Counted from the stretch's first letter, positions 22,448 to 33,430 are shown. The stretch is 64,000 nucleotides of DNA from Dactylis glomerata (GCA_007115705.1 QXEO01000546.1:7323797-7387796), one strand, 5' to 3'. The notes: generated by a model from the letters alone, not told the origin. Numbers and translations are program-made.

Positions 22448-24288
22448 GAGCATCTCCAGCCGTTGGGCTCCTCAGGTCGAAATCCGGCGCTATTTAGCAC
22501 CAGATGGATATAAAATTCGGCCTCGCGAGGCCTATTTTCCCAGCGGCGAGCCCAGGGGAAAAATCGAATTCAAACATGAATAGACGAAAAATGTTCAAAT
22601 TTAGGTGAAATTTAGAGATATTTAATATATATAGACGAGTTTTTACATATATAGACCGAATTCGTAATATATTTGAATTCGGCCAGAGGCAAACATAAAC
22701 TAAACTAAACACGACGTTCTACATGCCCAAACGGCGATAGAACGCCGTGTAGTCGCCGCCGCCGTCGTCGTTGGAGTCGTCACCGTCGTCCTGCGGTGGC
22801 GGCGCCTGCGGGCTGCTCTGGCCGGGGGCCCAACGGCTGGACCCCTGTCAAGCGTCGCCGACGCGTGGCGGCGTCGGCCGGTACCAGTCGTCGTCGCTGG
22901 AGTCCTCCAGCTTGACGACCGGCGCGCCTCTGGCGGGTTGTGCGGCGGCCGCGGCGCGGCGCCGCTGCCGCTGCTCCGCCTCCTCCCTCTCCCAGTCCTG
23001 CCTGGACCAGGCGAGCGCCGCGTCCATTGGCATGGAGTTGTTGGCGGGGACGAGGTCCTCGACGGACCTCGCGATCGCCTCGCGGAGCACCGCGTCCTTG
23101 GCCCGCGCGGCCTCCACGGTGGCGAGGTCAGACGCAGCGGCGGCCGTTGCGTCCTCCTTCCTCGGCTTCCGCTTGCGGCCGCGCGCCGGTGGCGACGAGG
23201 TGCGCGCCCCTCACGGATGACGAGGGCGCCGCTGCTGCGCCCTCTGGTCGGCGGTGCCGACGGCGGCTCCTTCTTCACCGTCCTCAGCGTCGATCCCGAC
23301 GAACGGGATGCCGACCTCGACGCCGACCCGAACGATGCCAACCCGGACGATGCCATCCGCCGTGGCATCCACGAGCTGCCGCAGCGGTGCGACAGGGAAG
23401 GCGGCAGCGACATCCCCAGGACGGGGTGGTTGCCACCCTCGATGTGCGCGAGCATGTTTTCGAGGGTGCGGCCCTTCGCGCTCCACCATCGGCGGCGGCC
23501 GGCGGTGTTGTTGCGCGCGGGAGGAGGAGGAGGGCCCCCGTAGGCGGCGAGTTCCCATTCGTACCTGCGGTGGAAGAACTCGTTCCACGCCGGGTAGTTG
23601 TCGGGGAAGAAGCGAGGCTCCGCGCGCTGCTCATCGCTCATCGTTTCGAGCACCTCGTCGATGGCGGCGTCGAGGGCGGCGCCCACTAGCGGCGGAGGGA
23701 TCGGGACGCCCCCCGCGCTCAGGCGCCAGCCTCCGGGTGCGCGGAAGTCCGGCGGCGCTGGGTAGCCCGCCATGTACAGCAGCCGGCCCTCCCACTGGTG
23801 TGGAGAGCGCCGGCTGAAGCCGTTGTTCGCCGCACCGTCATCATCGCCGTAGCCCGCCATTGCTCGAGGTTTTGTGGAGAGTAGGCTGGGGAGAAGGTGG
23901 GGGTGAATGCGGCCAGACGCACGGTAGGCCGCGATAAATAGACGGCCGGGCATTAACTCGCCTCGCCGCGTGGCTACACGTCCAATGGCGACAGGCTTTT
24001 ACAGCGCGCGGAAGACGATGCGATGAGGACGACGACCGGCCTTTCTTGCCGACAAGTCGGGGCCACCAGACGCGCGGGAATTTTCCTCGGCTTTTTCCGC
24101 GCATTTCTTTCCTCCGGACTCCCCGAGCGCGCCCCGGGGGGGCGGGGATGGTCTGGGTTCGCCGGATGGATGAAAGCCCAAATCCGGGCGAAAACGAGGA
24201 GCCGGGGGTGCGACTGTGCTGTTTTTCGCCGTTCGGATGAAAAAAGAGACTGCCGGAGGCCTCGTCGGATTCATGGCTGGAGATGCTC
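22448..24288. mobile_element. PIF/Harbinger-like element, 1841 bp
   Basis: The ends form a 14-bp perfect terminal inverted repeat (GAGCATCTCCAGCC at 22448-22461 and its complement at 24275-24288). TAA flanks it at 22445-22447 and 24289-24291. A 3-bp TWA duplication is the hallmark of PIF/Harbinger insertion. No Harbinger transposase is present, so it is non-autonomous. The interior is GC-rich and carries one long minus-strand frame. Its insertion point lies inside a LINE reading frame. Confidence 0.8.
22719..23860 (-). pseudogene. Uncharacterised GC-rich gene carried by the Harbinger-like element
   Basis: The frame starts at ATG 23860 (MAGYGDDDGAANNGF) and reads a Trp/Pro/Arg-rich protein: GRLLYMAGYPAPPDF, FFPDNYPAWNEFFHRRYEWE and GRRRWWSAKGRTLENML. 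Near 23215 an extra G in a GGGG run shifts the frame. The continuing frame has a basic cluster (RKRKPRKED), a helical segment (AKDAVLREAIARSVEDL) and an acidic stretch (EDSSDDDWYRP). After a TGA at 22848-22850 it ends DYTAFYRRLGM with TAG at 22719-22721. The tail reads through cleanly in one frame, so the frameshift and the TGA are later lesions in what was a protein of about 380 residues. I do not recognise a named domain. The plus-strand frames over it are shadows. Confidence 0.65.
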
Positions 24289-24710
24289 TAAGGTATTTCT
24301 CCTCATTGCTAAGGGACTGGCTTCTTGAGCAATGTCAAGCCGAAGGATGACTTCAAGAGTCATGTGCGGCTCAACTTTGGACTTAGAGAAAAGGGACTTG
24401 CTCCATGTCTTAGGCTTTGTCACGCGTTGGTTGTGAAAATAATTGACACGGCTCGACATGAGAGAAGTTGCTATTCCAAGCCGCATCAACTGCATCGTTG
24501 AACCCGGCTTTTTGATCCAAAAAGTTTTAAAGTGGAAGGTTCTCGATTTCTTTGGACCACAATCATTTGCAAGAACTAGAGGGCAATGGTCGGACAAAGA
24601 AGGCGATAGCGCGGTAAGGATGTGTTTAGAGAAGCCACACCCCAATCCTTATTGCAAAAGAACGCGTCGACCACTCGACCTTGCTCATTACTCTATGTGA
24701 ATTTGCAGTT
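24289..24710 (-). pseudogene. L1-type LINE fragment (endonuclease C terminus)
   Basis: The minus-strand frame contains LSPSLSDHCPLVL, the SDH-type active-site motif at the C-terminal end of LINE-1 APE endonucleases, then FHFKTFWIKKPG, typical of the segment leading to reverse transcriptase. Upstream, in another frame, CNKDWGV extends the similarity, so at least one frameshift is present near 24640. The frame runs into the Harbinger-like element at its left end and resumes beyond it at 22447. Confidence 0.7.
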
Positions 24711-24898
24711 TTATAGGTGGATATCTTTGGGATCACAAAGTGTCGAGGACGTTGCGGAATATTTCACTAGGGACTAGCTAGGCTATCCGCACACATGTGA
24801 TTTTGGCTACGGTCATAGTTGAAAAATAAAGGGCAACGCCGATGAAGAAATCCTGTGTACAGTATGAAATACTGATTGCTGAAGATGACCTAATCATC

Positions 24899-24978
24899 TA
24901 CGTCATAAATGACAGTTCACTCGAAGCAATCAGGTACTGAGCTGCACTGCCACTTGAATGACCCAATCAGTTACGTCA
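24899..24978. promoter_or_regulatory. Two TGACGTA motifs upstream of the GST pseudogene
   Basis: The minus strand reads TGACGTA at 24899-24905 and TGACGTAA at 24971-24978. These match half-sites of as-1/ocs-type elements bound by TGA bZIP factors, which commonly drive stress-inducible GST genes in plants. A tatatatta stretch at about 25225-25233 lies only 18 bp before the ATG, too close to be a conventional TATA box for it. Function here is inferred from motif and context. Confidence 0.4.
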
Positions 24979-26530
24979 CATCGTAATTAAACAAATGGCG
25001 CGCTCAACATACCACAACAAAAGTCTAACCCAACTGGCTCGACTAATTATATCCAACACATAGCAAAAGTGGACGTTCCAGATAGCCGCCAGTGACAGCG
25101 ACGCATGACCTACTCCAAATTCAGCAACAGTAATCAGAAGTATCCGTATAAATTCGCAAGCATGACTCGCTCGATCTCACCACCGCAAATCGTCAGATCA
25201 ATGCGATTCCTCCCACAAGCCTCACTATATATTAGTCCTTAGTCGTCCCAATGGCCTCAGCAGTACCAGCCAGGTGTGTGATTGCAGATTAACTAGAAAG
25301 AATCATCATTCCTACGTTTATTGCTGTAAAATTTACTTCCGTTTCTTACCTTAAAGCTTGGTTTTGTCACATATTTTGTTCTTCTATTTTTTTTTTTTGC
25401 CACACTTTACCTGTAAGTTTCAGATTCACGTACGGCACTTTACCTACTTAGCAAATTAAAACCCCATTTTATATATTTGGGTCCATTTTCAGGATAATGC
25501 GGCAGTGCCACATAGCCTTTAAGTCCGTGGATAGATGGTGGAGGATGTCAAAAACCCAACCCTTATGGTAAAAAAGTGGCACAGAATTGGAGACAAAATG
25601 TTTCAGGATTAATGTTCAGGGCGTCAATATATTTCATAAAATTGACACTTAGGAAGAAAACGTGGCAGTATTCGGACAATTGAGTAAAATATGGCATAAG
25701 CCTAATTTTTAAAGCAAAAGGATGAATTAACTCTTATTGTAATCATTTACCATTTTACACTTCACTTGACGTCTCTGTTGAAATGAAAGCGGTGATGTGT
25801 GCATGCAGCACTTTGAAAGAAGTAGTGCTTCCGCCTGCCCTGGGCGCCACTTCTGAGCCTCCCCATCTCTTCGATGGCACCAGCAGGTAACTGCTACCCA
25901 TCTTCACCTCTGAATCCATTCGTTTCATCAGCTAATTAACAACTGCCTAATCTCTTTCTGCGACGACGTAAAGGCTGTATTTCTGCTACTTCTCTGCCCG
26001 TACGCTCAGCGCGCCTGGGTTACCTGGAACTACAAGGTGTGGCTGGCTAATATCTAAATTCAATTGCTTAATTCTTCCTTGTTTTACTTCTGTTGTACGT
26101 TCCGCTATAAACCTTTTTAAGAAACTGGATGTTGTATACCTCCTTTTGTGCAGGGTTTGCATGACAAGATCAAGTTAGTCGCCATTGATCAGCTGGACAA
26201 ACCAGCTTGGTACAAGGAGAAGATTTACCCTCAGGGAACGGTACATTTTCATCATCTATATCTTCCTCCAATTTCTTCCTATTCTATGGATGCCATCTTC
26301 CTTCTCATGTGAAACAACATAACTGATACATTAAGTTTCTCGATATACGCAGGTGCCTTCGCTGGAGCATAACGGCGAGGTCAAGGGAGAGAGCTTGGAT
26401 TTGATCAAGTATCTTGACAGCCATTTCGAGGGCCGGCGCTGCTTCCTGAAGTAAGGCTGCATCAGAGATCAATCACATTTATTTTAGCATATCACTTGAG
26501 AAAAAAAATACGGTTACTAGTCTTGAAGCC

Positions 26531-26712
26531 GAGTAATGCTACACGTACGGGCAAAAAATTACGGAATTTCAGCTACGGACAGGCGTGGAGGGAAGCAGTT
26601 GATTTGAGGCCCTGGAATCACGGAGGAGAAAACGACATGCACCAATCGAGTGGAACCACCTCAGTCCGTAACTTAGCTCCGTAAAAGGGAGTCCGTAAGT
26701 CTAGCATTATTG
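26531..26712. mobile_element. 182-bp Mutator-type MITE in GST intron 5
   Basis: The ends form an imperfect inverted repeat (gagtaatgctacacgtacgg against caataatgctagacttacgg, 16 of 20 matching). A perfect 9-bp duplication, cttgaagcc, flanks it at 26522-26530 and 26713-26721. Nine-base duplications are typical of Mutator-like elements. No coding capacity. Confidence 0.75.
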
Positions 26713-26734
26713 CTTGAAGCCTGCATTTGCACGG

Positions 26735-27097
26735 GCTTTTGGGTGCACATGCTTGCTTTTATTTGAAATGTATCTTTGATAAATTTTAAAACATTAAAAA
26801 ATCCAAAAAAATAACTCACGAATACATCTTCACATGCTATGTCGGCATAAAGTTGTTTCACGAGAGATCGACTTATCGTTTGACTTGTGTAAAAAGAAAA
26901 AAATTGATGCTAAAAATAAGACTTTTTGTAAGACATGTTTTGCCTTTTTTACATCGATCATAAAAATATCATTTTTTCATGAAACTTTATGAGCCCAAAT
27001 ATTCTATGTAGATGTAGATGCGAAGTTTTTTTGCTGAGATTTTTTAACAATAAAATCAACTATTTTGGTGGAGGGAGCCAAAGCACTTGATGAGTTA
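26735..27097. mobile_element. Diverged MITE related to the one at 37543-37897
   Basis: The sequence resembles 37543-37897 over its left half: a similar start (gggtgcacatgct against ggggtgcaaatgct), a shared A/T-rich core, and a shared segment around catcttca...gttatttca / gttgtttca. Terminal repeats are eroded, so the limits are approximate. Confidence 0.4.
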
Positions 27098-27123
27098 CTC
27101 CCTCTGATCAGGAGTAACTAGTT

Positions 27124-28203
27124 TTTTTAACGAAATGGTAGACAACGCTGCATTTCATTGATCATTAGAGGAAAAGGTCAAGACGACCGTATTGACCCAG
27201 TTTATAAGGAAAACCGAGTCCAAAAACCATACATTGCCCTGTTTATAAGGGAAACCGGGCCAAAAAACCAAATAAGCGAGGACCCGTCGTCCCCACGACA
27301 CAAGGCCACAAACGCCACAAAAACACACCCCCAGCTCCGGGGCCGCTGCCCCGACTTACACCACTCGGCACAAACCGCACACGAGCCACAACGCCGCCCA
27401 ACCTAGCCGTCTAGTAGCCCTCACTACCCAGCCGACTGCCCACAGTCCTCGAACGCCGTGCTGAATCCGGGGCCGCTGCCCCGATGTAGCAACCGGATCG
27501 AACTTCACCCCCTGAAGCCGAACCAGCCGGGTCGACGAGCTTGCTGCCCACACAGCTCCAAGTCGCCACCCAAACCACACTAGGCCACGGCCATGCCCCA
27601 CAGGACCGTTGCAGCATGGGAGACCGAGGCAGCCGCCTCGACGTACCACCACCTTCCGGGGCCGCTGCCCCGACGTCCACCTCCCAGGACAACAGAGTCA
27701 TCCTGCAAACCTGCCACGAACCCACCACACCGCAAGGGCCAAGAGCTCCCAGGCGGCGCCTTCAACAAGGAAGTGACACATCTATCACCGTCGCCCGCTC
27801 CAGGTGGAGCTTAGGTTTTCACCTGGAGAACTCGAAGCCACTCACGTCGGTCTTTGATCGAAACTCCACAACGACGCCAACAAGAAGGAGTACGACGACC
27901 AAAGGCGCCGCCGTCGTTGGCACCAACCGTAGTCGGTGCAGGGCTTTCACCCGGAGCTCGACCCGACCGCGAAGCTCAAGGAGCCGCAAGAAGGTAGGCT
28001 GACCATGTCGCCGACCACCGAGCTCCAGCGCATGACGCATTCACCGCTGCACCCCAATCCGCGGCAAATGCCATGCCAGGCCGCGCCAAGCCGCAGCCAC
28101 TGCTCCGGGGCCGCCGCCCCGACTTCCTCGCTTCATGGGGCATGCCATCATGAGAAGGAGGAGCAAAAATGCCCCTGGAGTCCCCAATTCAGCATCCCAA
28201 CTG
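27124..28203 (-). mobile_element. Truncated LINE with 15-bp target duplication
   Basis: A 1080-bp insert is bounded by a perfect 15-bp duplication, caggagtaactagtt, at 27109-27123 and 28204-28218. A T run at the left junction (the poly-A tail on the minus strand) is followed by acgaaat...gcatttcatt, typical of Triticeae LINE 3' ends. The GC-rich body has four copies of a palindrome-like ccggggccgctgccccg (near 27339, 27466, 27656 and 28107). No endonuclease or reverse transcriptase remains, so it is a 5'-truncated copy or a SINE-like derivative. The open frames inside are not supported. Confidence 0.7.
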
Positions 28204-28218
28204 CAGGAGTAACTAGTT

Positions 28219-28891
28219 ATTACCATGAAAAACTGAAAGTAGTGAACTTGAGTTTACACAAAGGGAATGACATGGCAAGCACTTTGATATTCTTTCGTTT
28301 AGACCCTCCGGTAGTGGAAATATCATGCTTACATAATAGTAGCATGCAGTTCATCATGGATCACTCTCTTGGCACACAAGATCCCGGACGGGAAAATAAG
28401 CATTTGTGATACTAGGGGTTTGTTTCATTTTGTTAGCATCTTAATTACGTAAGTAAACAACAGATTTTCAGGCAAGAAAAAACAAATTACCAAAGTTCAG
28501 GATTAATGAATGTAGCGCTAGTGACAAAATCTACATCCTCCAATCAAAAAAGAGTGTTGGTGACTTAGTACAAACTTATAAATCAGACACTCTTAATTTT
28601 CGGATCGGAGTGAGTACACACTTCTATTTTTGGTTGGCTTTTCTTATAAAAGGAAGCAAGGAAAGCTGACGGTCATGCATGACTCACATGTGACGAATGT
28701 TAATTAATCAAGTTTTTTATCCAATCGGCTGTTAAGGATAACACTTTGCACGATACAATTTTGTATGTGTAGGATAGACATCAGAGTTATGTAAAATTGG
28801 ATGGTTAAGAAATACAGTGATATATAAATTGATCGGTTAAGATAATTCTAATGATGTGAATTTTGTGTGGAGTCTTAGAAAGCCTCACAAA
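28219..28891. other. Intron remainder, no recognisable feature
   Basis: AT-rich sequence between the LINE copy and the Helitron within the GST intron. I see no terminal repeats, splice-supported exon or open frame of interest. Confidence 0.5.
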
Positions 28892-31001
28892 TCTTCTATA
28901 TCTATATAGGAGACCCCCACTACCAGATTTTGCAGCTTTCTCGTGCATACACGTCATCGTTTAATTGATCAGGCTGCTGCCTTTCGTCGCTGGTCATTCT
29001 TTCCTCCTACAGTAATCACCGATCAGTGGCTTATCTTCTCCTACATCGCACCGCAGCGCTGTAACTCCCAAATTAGTACACACGTATTGATTTCCCACTC
29101 TTCCTCTTCACCTTCTGCATCAGATCCAATTAATTCCCCTTCTGTGCACTACTACAAACCTACAGAATAACCTGATGGATCCCCTACCACATCTTCTTCA
29201 TGAAACAAATGAGAAGTAACCGAAGCATGCTCTCCCTATTATCCGTTGAGAAGCTTTGTTATTGTCATCGTCGCCTCAACTTCGCCCTACAAAATTCCAC
29301 GAGATTGATTTGGCGGATTTGAAGTCTTTGTTGCCGACGTCCATCGCGGCATCGCCTGCTGGTACTGCACGCACTGGCCGGGACACTTCTGCAGCCGTCG
29401 TTGCTCGCGATCCGTTTCAGCTCCCTCCCTCCTAGGTTCTTCCTAAATTCCACCATGCCTAATCTTCATATTGTGGGTTTCTACTATACTGCAAGATTAT
29501 TATCCTGCAGTGAGGATCTCAGATGTTACTTGAGAACAACAATAAGCCCGGATGTGCCTTTGCACATGTGGATTCACCCGCCCTGTTGAATCCTGTTTTA
29601 TTTTATTGCTCGAGTTCTTGATTCGATGGTCAGAATTGCATCATTTTCAATTCCTACAAAATTATTTTGTTTTCTCATAGAGGTTATAATGAAGCGTACC
29701 ACATCAATTTGTTCATCTGGTCCTTTGCTCCAAGCCTCCAAGTGATATTTTCAGTTCCTACAGAGGTGGCGATACAAATGACGCTCTGTGTGTGTAGTCG
29801 ATGACACAAGTACGTACTAAAATCATTCTTTATTTTTTCCTCTCTTCTTTCACTTTCAGTCCGAGGGATCATGTCTACTCTCCATCGTGCAAGTTTTTCG
29901 TTTCAAATGTATATACATCTTGGCTGGGAAGCCAAATTCCAACCCGTTGTAAGTTTTCCGGTTGTATATACATGTAGGCTGAGAAGCCAAATTCCAACCC
30001 GTTGTACTAGGTGATCGGCCTTCCATTTTTTTTCATTTTCAGATCATAAATCCAATGGTGTTGATGGGACCTTTCTCCTGGTTTAATGGCGAGCCTTTGT
30101 CTTTGTTGGGCATACTGAAGACTAAGATCAATTTCAGAGTATTCTGTTTTTACCTGGTATCTGGTTATTTATACATTTTCAAGCAAACCATTTGATTATA
30201 GTGGAGTTATAATTTTTCCACACAGAAAAAATGAAGGCACTAGAGCAAGGAAAGAGCATTTTTGTGTTCATTTCGAATTCTCAATTTCTATACATTTCCT
30301 TATTGTGTTCCTAATGTTATTGCTACATTGCACTGACTACATTATTGTAGGTTGAGTTGAATTGCGCATGCATGTTCAATTTGCATTACTGCAAGATAAT
30401 CGTGGCCAGAAGATTCAGGTTGACCAAAAAAAGTTTTGTAACATGAGAGATCATACATCTGACCATATATCAGTCTATGCCTCCATTGTTCTGTCCTGGT
30501 ATACTCCAGCGTTTAGCCTCACATAACATAATGAGTTGGCATTGCCAATACAACTTCGTGTCCTTGAGAATGTATAGTAATTAAACATCATCAGTATAGG
30601 CTGACATGTTCGAAGTTTGGATGTCATCCTAACAATTTGTTTTATTTTTGTATTATTTATGTACCAATGCCATGCTAGAACTTTGCACAATACCTATTTC
30701 ACTACCATTCAATTCTTCTAGGTTGATCTTCCTAAATACAAAATATAAAGGGTGGTTGTAGGTGATCCATGATGGCTCTCTTTGTATGTTTTTAGTACAT
30801 GTACCTCTTATTAGTAGCTACAAGTTATATATATAATTGAGGTTGTGAGCATCTACACGTGCAACCATGCAATTATATGAATTTATATATCTTTTAGTTA
30901 TTGTTTTTCTATACATGTGCTTTCACTTAATTTGACCTTACAAATTTGATAAAATAATAATTTTTACTAATTTCCACAGCAACGTGTGGGGTATCTTCTA
31001 G
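28892..31001 (+). mobile_element. Non-autonomous Helitron in GST intron 5
   Basis: The left end is TC (tcttctatatctatatagg) preceded by A. The right end is CTAG followed by T at 31002, matching insertion between A and T. A perfect 5-bp stem hairpin (CCACA, 30974-30978; TGTGG, 30985-30989; loop GCAACG) lies eight bases before CTAG, as in grass Helitrons. No Rep/helicase gene is present. About 44 bp recurs as an imperfect tandem copy at 29910-29953 and 29964-30006. No captured gene could be recognised. Confidence 0.75.
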
Positions 31002-31867
31002 TGTATTAAATGTTAGGATCCTTCAAAGAGGCGGTTTGCGGACGAGCTGATTGCTTATGCTGATGCCTTCACCAAAGTACTGTATGCACCCTTATTCTCC
31101 AAACAAGACATAGCGGAGGAGACAGGTAAGAGCAGGGCTATCTATAACTGTTTCCTAACCAAAATGCTCATTGATTCTCAATCATTCGCATGCTTGCTCA
31201 AGCTATATTCTGTCTTCCATAATTGCTGCTCTGGACAAGGTAGAAGCTGCACTGACAAAGTTCAGTGACGGGCCATTCTTCCTTGGCCAATTTAGCTTGG
31301 TATGTTGATTCATTCGAGCCTAAATTGGTGTTAAGAATTTGGTTCTCCTTAACAAATTTTCCATTACATAGTTGCAATCCCATTGTTTTCTAGGCGGATA
31401 TTGCGTATGTGACGATGTTGGAAGGGGTTCAGATATACTTTTCCTATTGAGGGACTATGAGATCACCAAAGGCAGGCCCAACCTTGAGAAATTTATTGAT
31501 GAAATGAACAAGATTGAAGCATATACACAAACCAAAAATAGTCCACAATACTTGCTTGATGTCGTGGCCAAGGAACATCTTAAGGTAACCCTGGATTCGA
31601 ATTCTCACTTGTTTTCTCTTCCTCACTTTGACCTGCCAATTTTATACTATCATTTTGACATGGGAGACTTGTGGGTTTTCAGATTGCTTGAAGACGGTGA
31701 AGATGTTGGCAAACATGACCACCAAGCTGCCAAAGATGACCACCAAGTTGCCTAGGATTGGCGACCATCCACAACTGTTACATCATATTTGCGCTTTGTT
31801 CTCCATACCAGTGGATTGTATCATATTGGCGACCACCAAGTAATGGTGTTGCACACTGTATCATTCA

Positions 31868-31873
31868 AATAAA
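31868..31873 (+). terminator. Polyadenylation signal of the GST pseudogene
   Basis: An aataaa hexamer lies about 180 bp after the GST stop codon, in sequence with no other features. It fits the 3' end of the ancestral transcript. Confidence 0.45.
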
Positions 31874-31885
31874 ATGATGAGATTG

Positions 31886-32245
31886 TTATGACCTTTTTTT
31901 GCAAAAAGTATGACATTTACTCAAGAAAAATTTCAACAAGATATATACGCAAGGACTATCAACACAAGCATGCAAAACATTTATGCTGCTAGAAGTGTTG
32001 AAGTCCAAATATAAACAATTGCAATAAGTTAGAGATAAAGCATCAGCAAAAGCAAGCTCACCATAAACATTGCAATTTTCATCACCACACACTATTCTTA
32101 CCTTGTGGCTTGCCACACATTGGTGAAGTGATGAGAATTTAGCACGGCCGGAAGTGAAAGGAATACAATCATCCTCAATAATCTTGAACATATCATATTT
32201 TTCTTGAAGCTTTGTCCACATCTCATGGGAACTCACATAGGGCAT
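31886..32245 (-). pseudogene. Copia-type gag fragment
   Basis: The minus-strand frame begins SSHEMWTKLQEKYDMFK, the pattern of the UBN2-type gag region of Ty1/copia polyproteins (an E-M/I-W-x-x-L motif after a Ser-rich stretch). It then continues through degenerate sequence with Cys/His residues (CGDENCNVYG). No LTR adjoins it. It could be a displaced part of the copia element whose gag start and 5' LTR are at 38900-40159. Confidence 0.5.
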
Positions 32246-32436
32246 TATTTAACAAACTAGCATGGTGGCCCTCTCAAGTGCGAGGGCATCACCTTTAGTT
32301 GTTATTTCAAAAAGAACGACATTTTATTGTGTCAAAACTTATAAAATACCTTAATAAATCTATGAACTTTACATTATGAGATAGAAAGTAATATATTATA
32401 TGACCACTATTTGTATATCAACGCGGATTTGCTATC

Positions 32437-33424
32437 ACCGGTGGTAGCTATGCATGCATGCATTGTCCTTCGATTGTGTGAGCATGTTATTCCTACCGCA
32501 TGCGATGTAGAGAGCAGGAGATGATGGTGATAACGGATGAAATGCTTCCGTTTGTTGCATACATATGGTACTTCTGAATGGCTACTTAGAATGGCAACCG
32601 TGGATGGCTAGAGCAGGTGGTGATTTGGGACATGCCATGCCGAGTTGCCATGCACATTTTTCTAACCGGGCAGGTGGTGATTTCAGACATGCCATGCCTA
32701 GTTGCCTTGCACACTCTCCTAACCAAGTAACCTGCCGAGTTGCCTTGCATATTTTCCTAACCGAGTAGGTGGTGATTTCGGGAATGCCATGCCTAGTTGC
32801 CTTGCACACTCTCCTAACAAAGTAATCACCTAGACATGCCATGTGATTTCACCGTTTTGCTAAGCCGGTGAGTAGCGTTGAATGGATTTATTATTTGCAG
32901 GAGTAGTTTTTCTCTCCCTTCCCGCCATTTCAAAATCGAGTTAGCCTACCGAAGTCACCTGTTGGACATGCCATGTGATTAAGTAGCGGCGCTCTGAAAA
33001 TCAACAAATTACTTACCCACTGATTTTTCTGGATCAAGGTGTTCGTCCTACTGAGCTATGGTATGAAAATGATTATGTATCCGGGAAATGCTAAATAGAA
33101 AAGGAGAGGGCAGCTATGAGTACACAATGGGAGTGGTGAGATGAGATGGTTTGTTTGTATGGTTCCATGGTGTGGTGGCTTTGGATGGATGGGTTGAGTG
33201 GATGGTGTAGTAGGTGTGTGTGTATGGTTAGTTTGGGTGGATAATCCAATAGGTTGCATGGTGTGGTGTGTTGGGGTGGCTGTGTTGAGAGGTGGTGAGA
33301 GATGGAGATATGCATGCAAACGCCATTGCTTTCTCTTCTGTTAAATCTTGTGCTCTCAGTAGGAAATGTCATGCTCCCTATAGAGGATCTAATGGTGGAT
33401 GGTGGGTGCATAGCTACCACCGGT
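32437..33424. mobile_element. Segment bounded by an 18-bp inverted repeat
   Basis: The 18 bases accggtggtagctatgca at 32437-32454 recur inverted at 33407-33424, about 1 kb apart. The outer part is itself a palindrome (caccggtg). This looks like a DNA transposon with terminal inverted repeats, but I find no clean flanking duplication and no transposase. The interior holds a tandem repeat (32612-32822) and a GT-rich tract (33120-33310). Confidence 0.45.
32612..32822. repeat. Imperfect tandem repeat, about three units of 60-75 bp
   Basis: Units contain gtggtgattt, gacatgccatgcc, gagttgccttgca and ctcctaacc in the same order, starting near 32612, 32671 and 32768, with a partial unit near 32727. 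No coding role. Confidence 0.75.
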
Positions 33425-33430
33425 GGTAGG

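Larger units (their letters stand above)
25251..31691 (+). pseudogene. GSTL: Lambda-class glutathione S-transferase (In2-1-like) pseudogene
   Basis: Nine exons can be traced: 25251-25273, 25809-25886, 25974-26036, 26154-26240, 26353-26450, 31017-31125, 31223-31299, 31394-31584 and 31683-31691 (TGA). They encode the N-terminal thioredoxin fold with the lambda-class active-site Cys (CPYAQR), the glutathione-site motif VPSLEHNGEVKGESLDLIKY, and the C-terminal helices (GPFFLGQFSL, ITKGRPNLEKFIDEMNKIEA). Lambda GSTs reduce glutathione conjugates, often in the cytosol. Lesions: a CT dinucleotide duplication near 25991-25995 just before the active-site Cys; loss of a base at the exon 5 donor (ctgaagtaagg, 26450); acceptor AG changed to AA at 31221-31222; and a one-base loss near 31445. 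The exon 5-6 intron is swollen by transposons. It is the only ordinary cellular gene I could identify in the window. Confidence 0.85.

Noticed and set aside
22938..23817. Several plus-strand open frames of up to 249 codons
   Set aside because: They overlap the minus-strand cargo gene in very GC-rich DNA and are Arg/Pro-rich shadows.
27541..28002. 153-codon plus-strand frame in the LINE copy
   Set aside because: The element is in minus orientation and the frame is Pro/Thr/Arg-rich without similarity to LINE proteins.
33056..33420. Thr/Pro/His-rich minus-strand frames
   Set aside because: They derive from a GT-rich low-complexity tract; the composition explains them.
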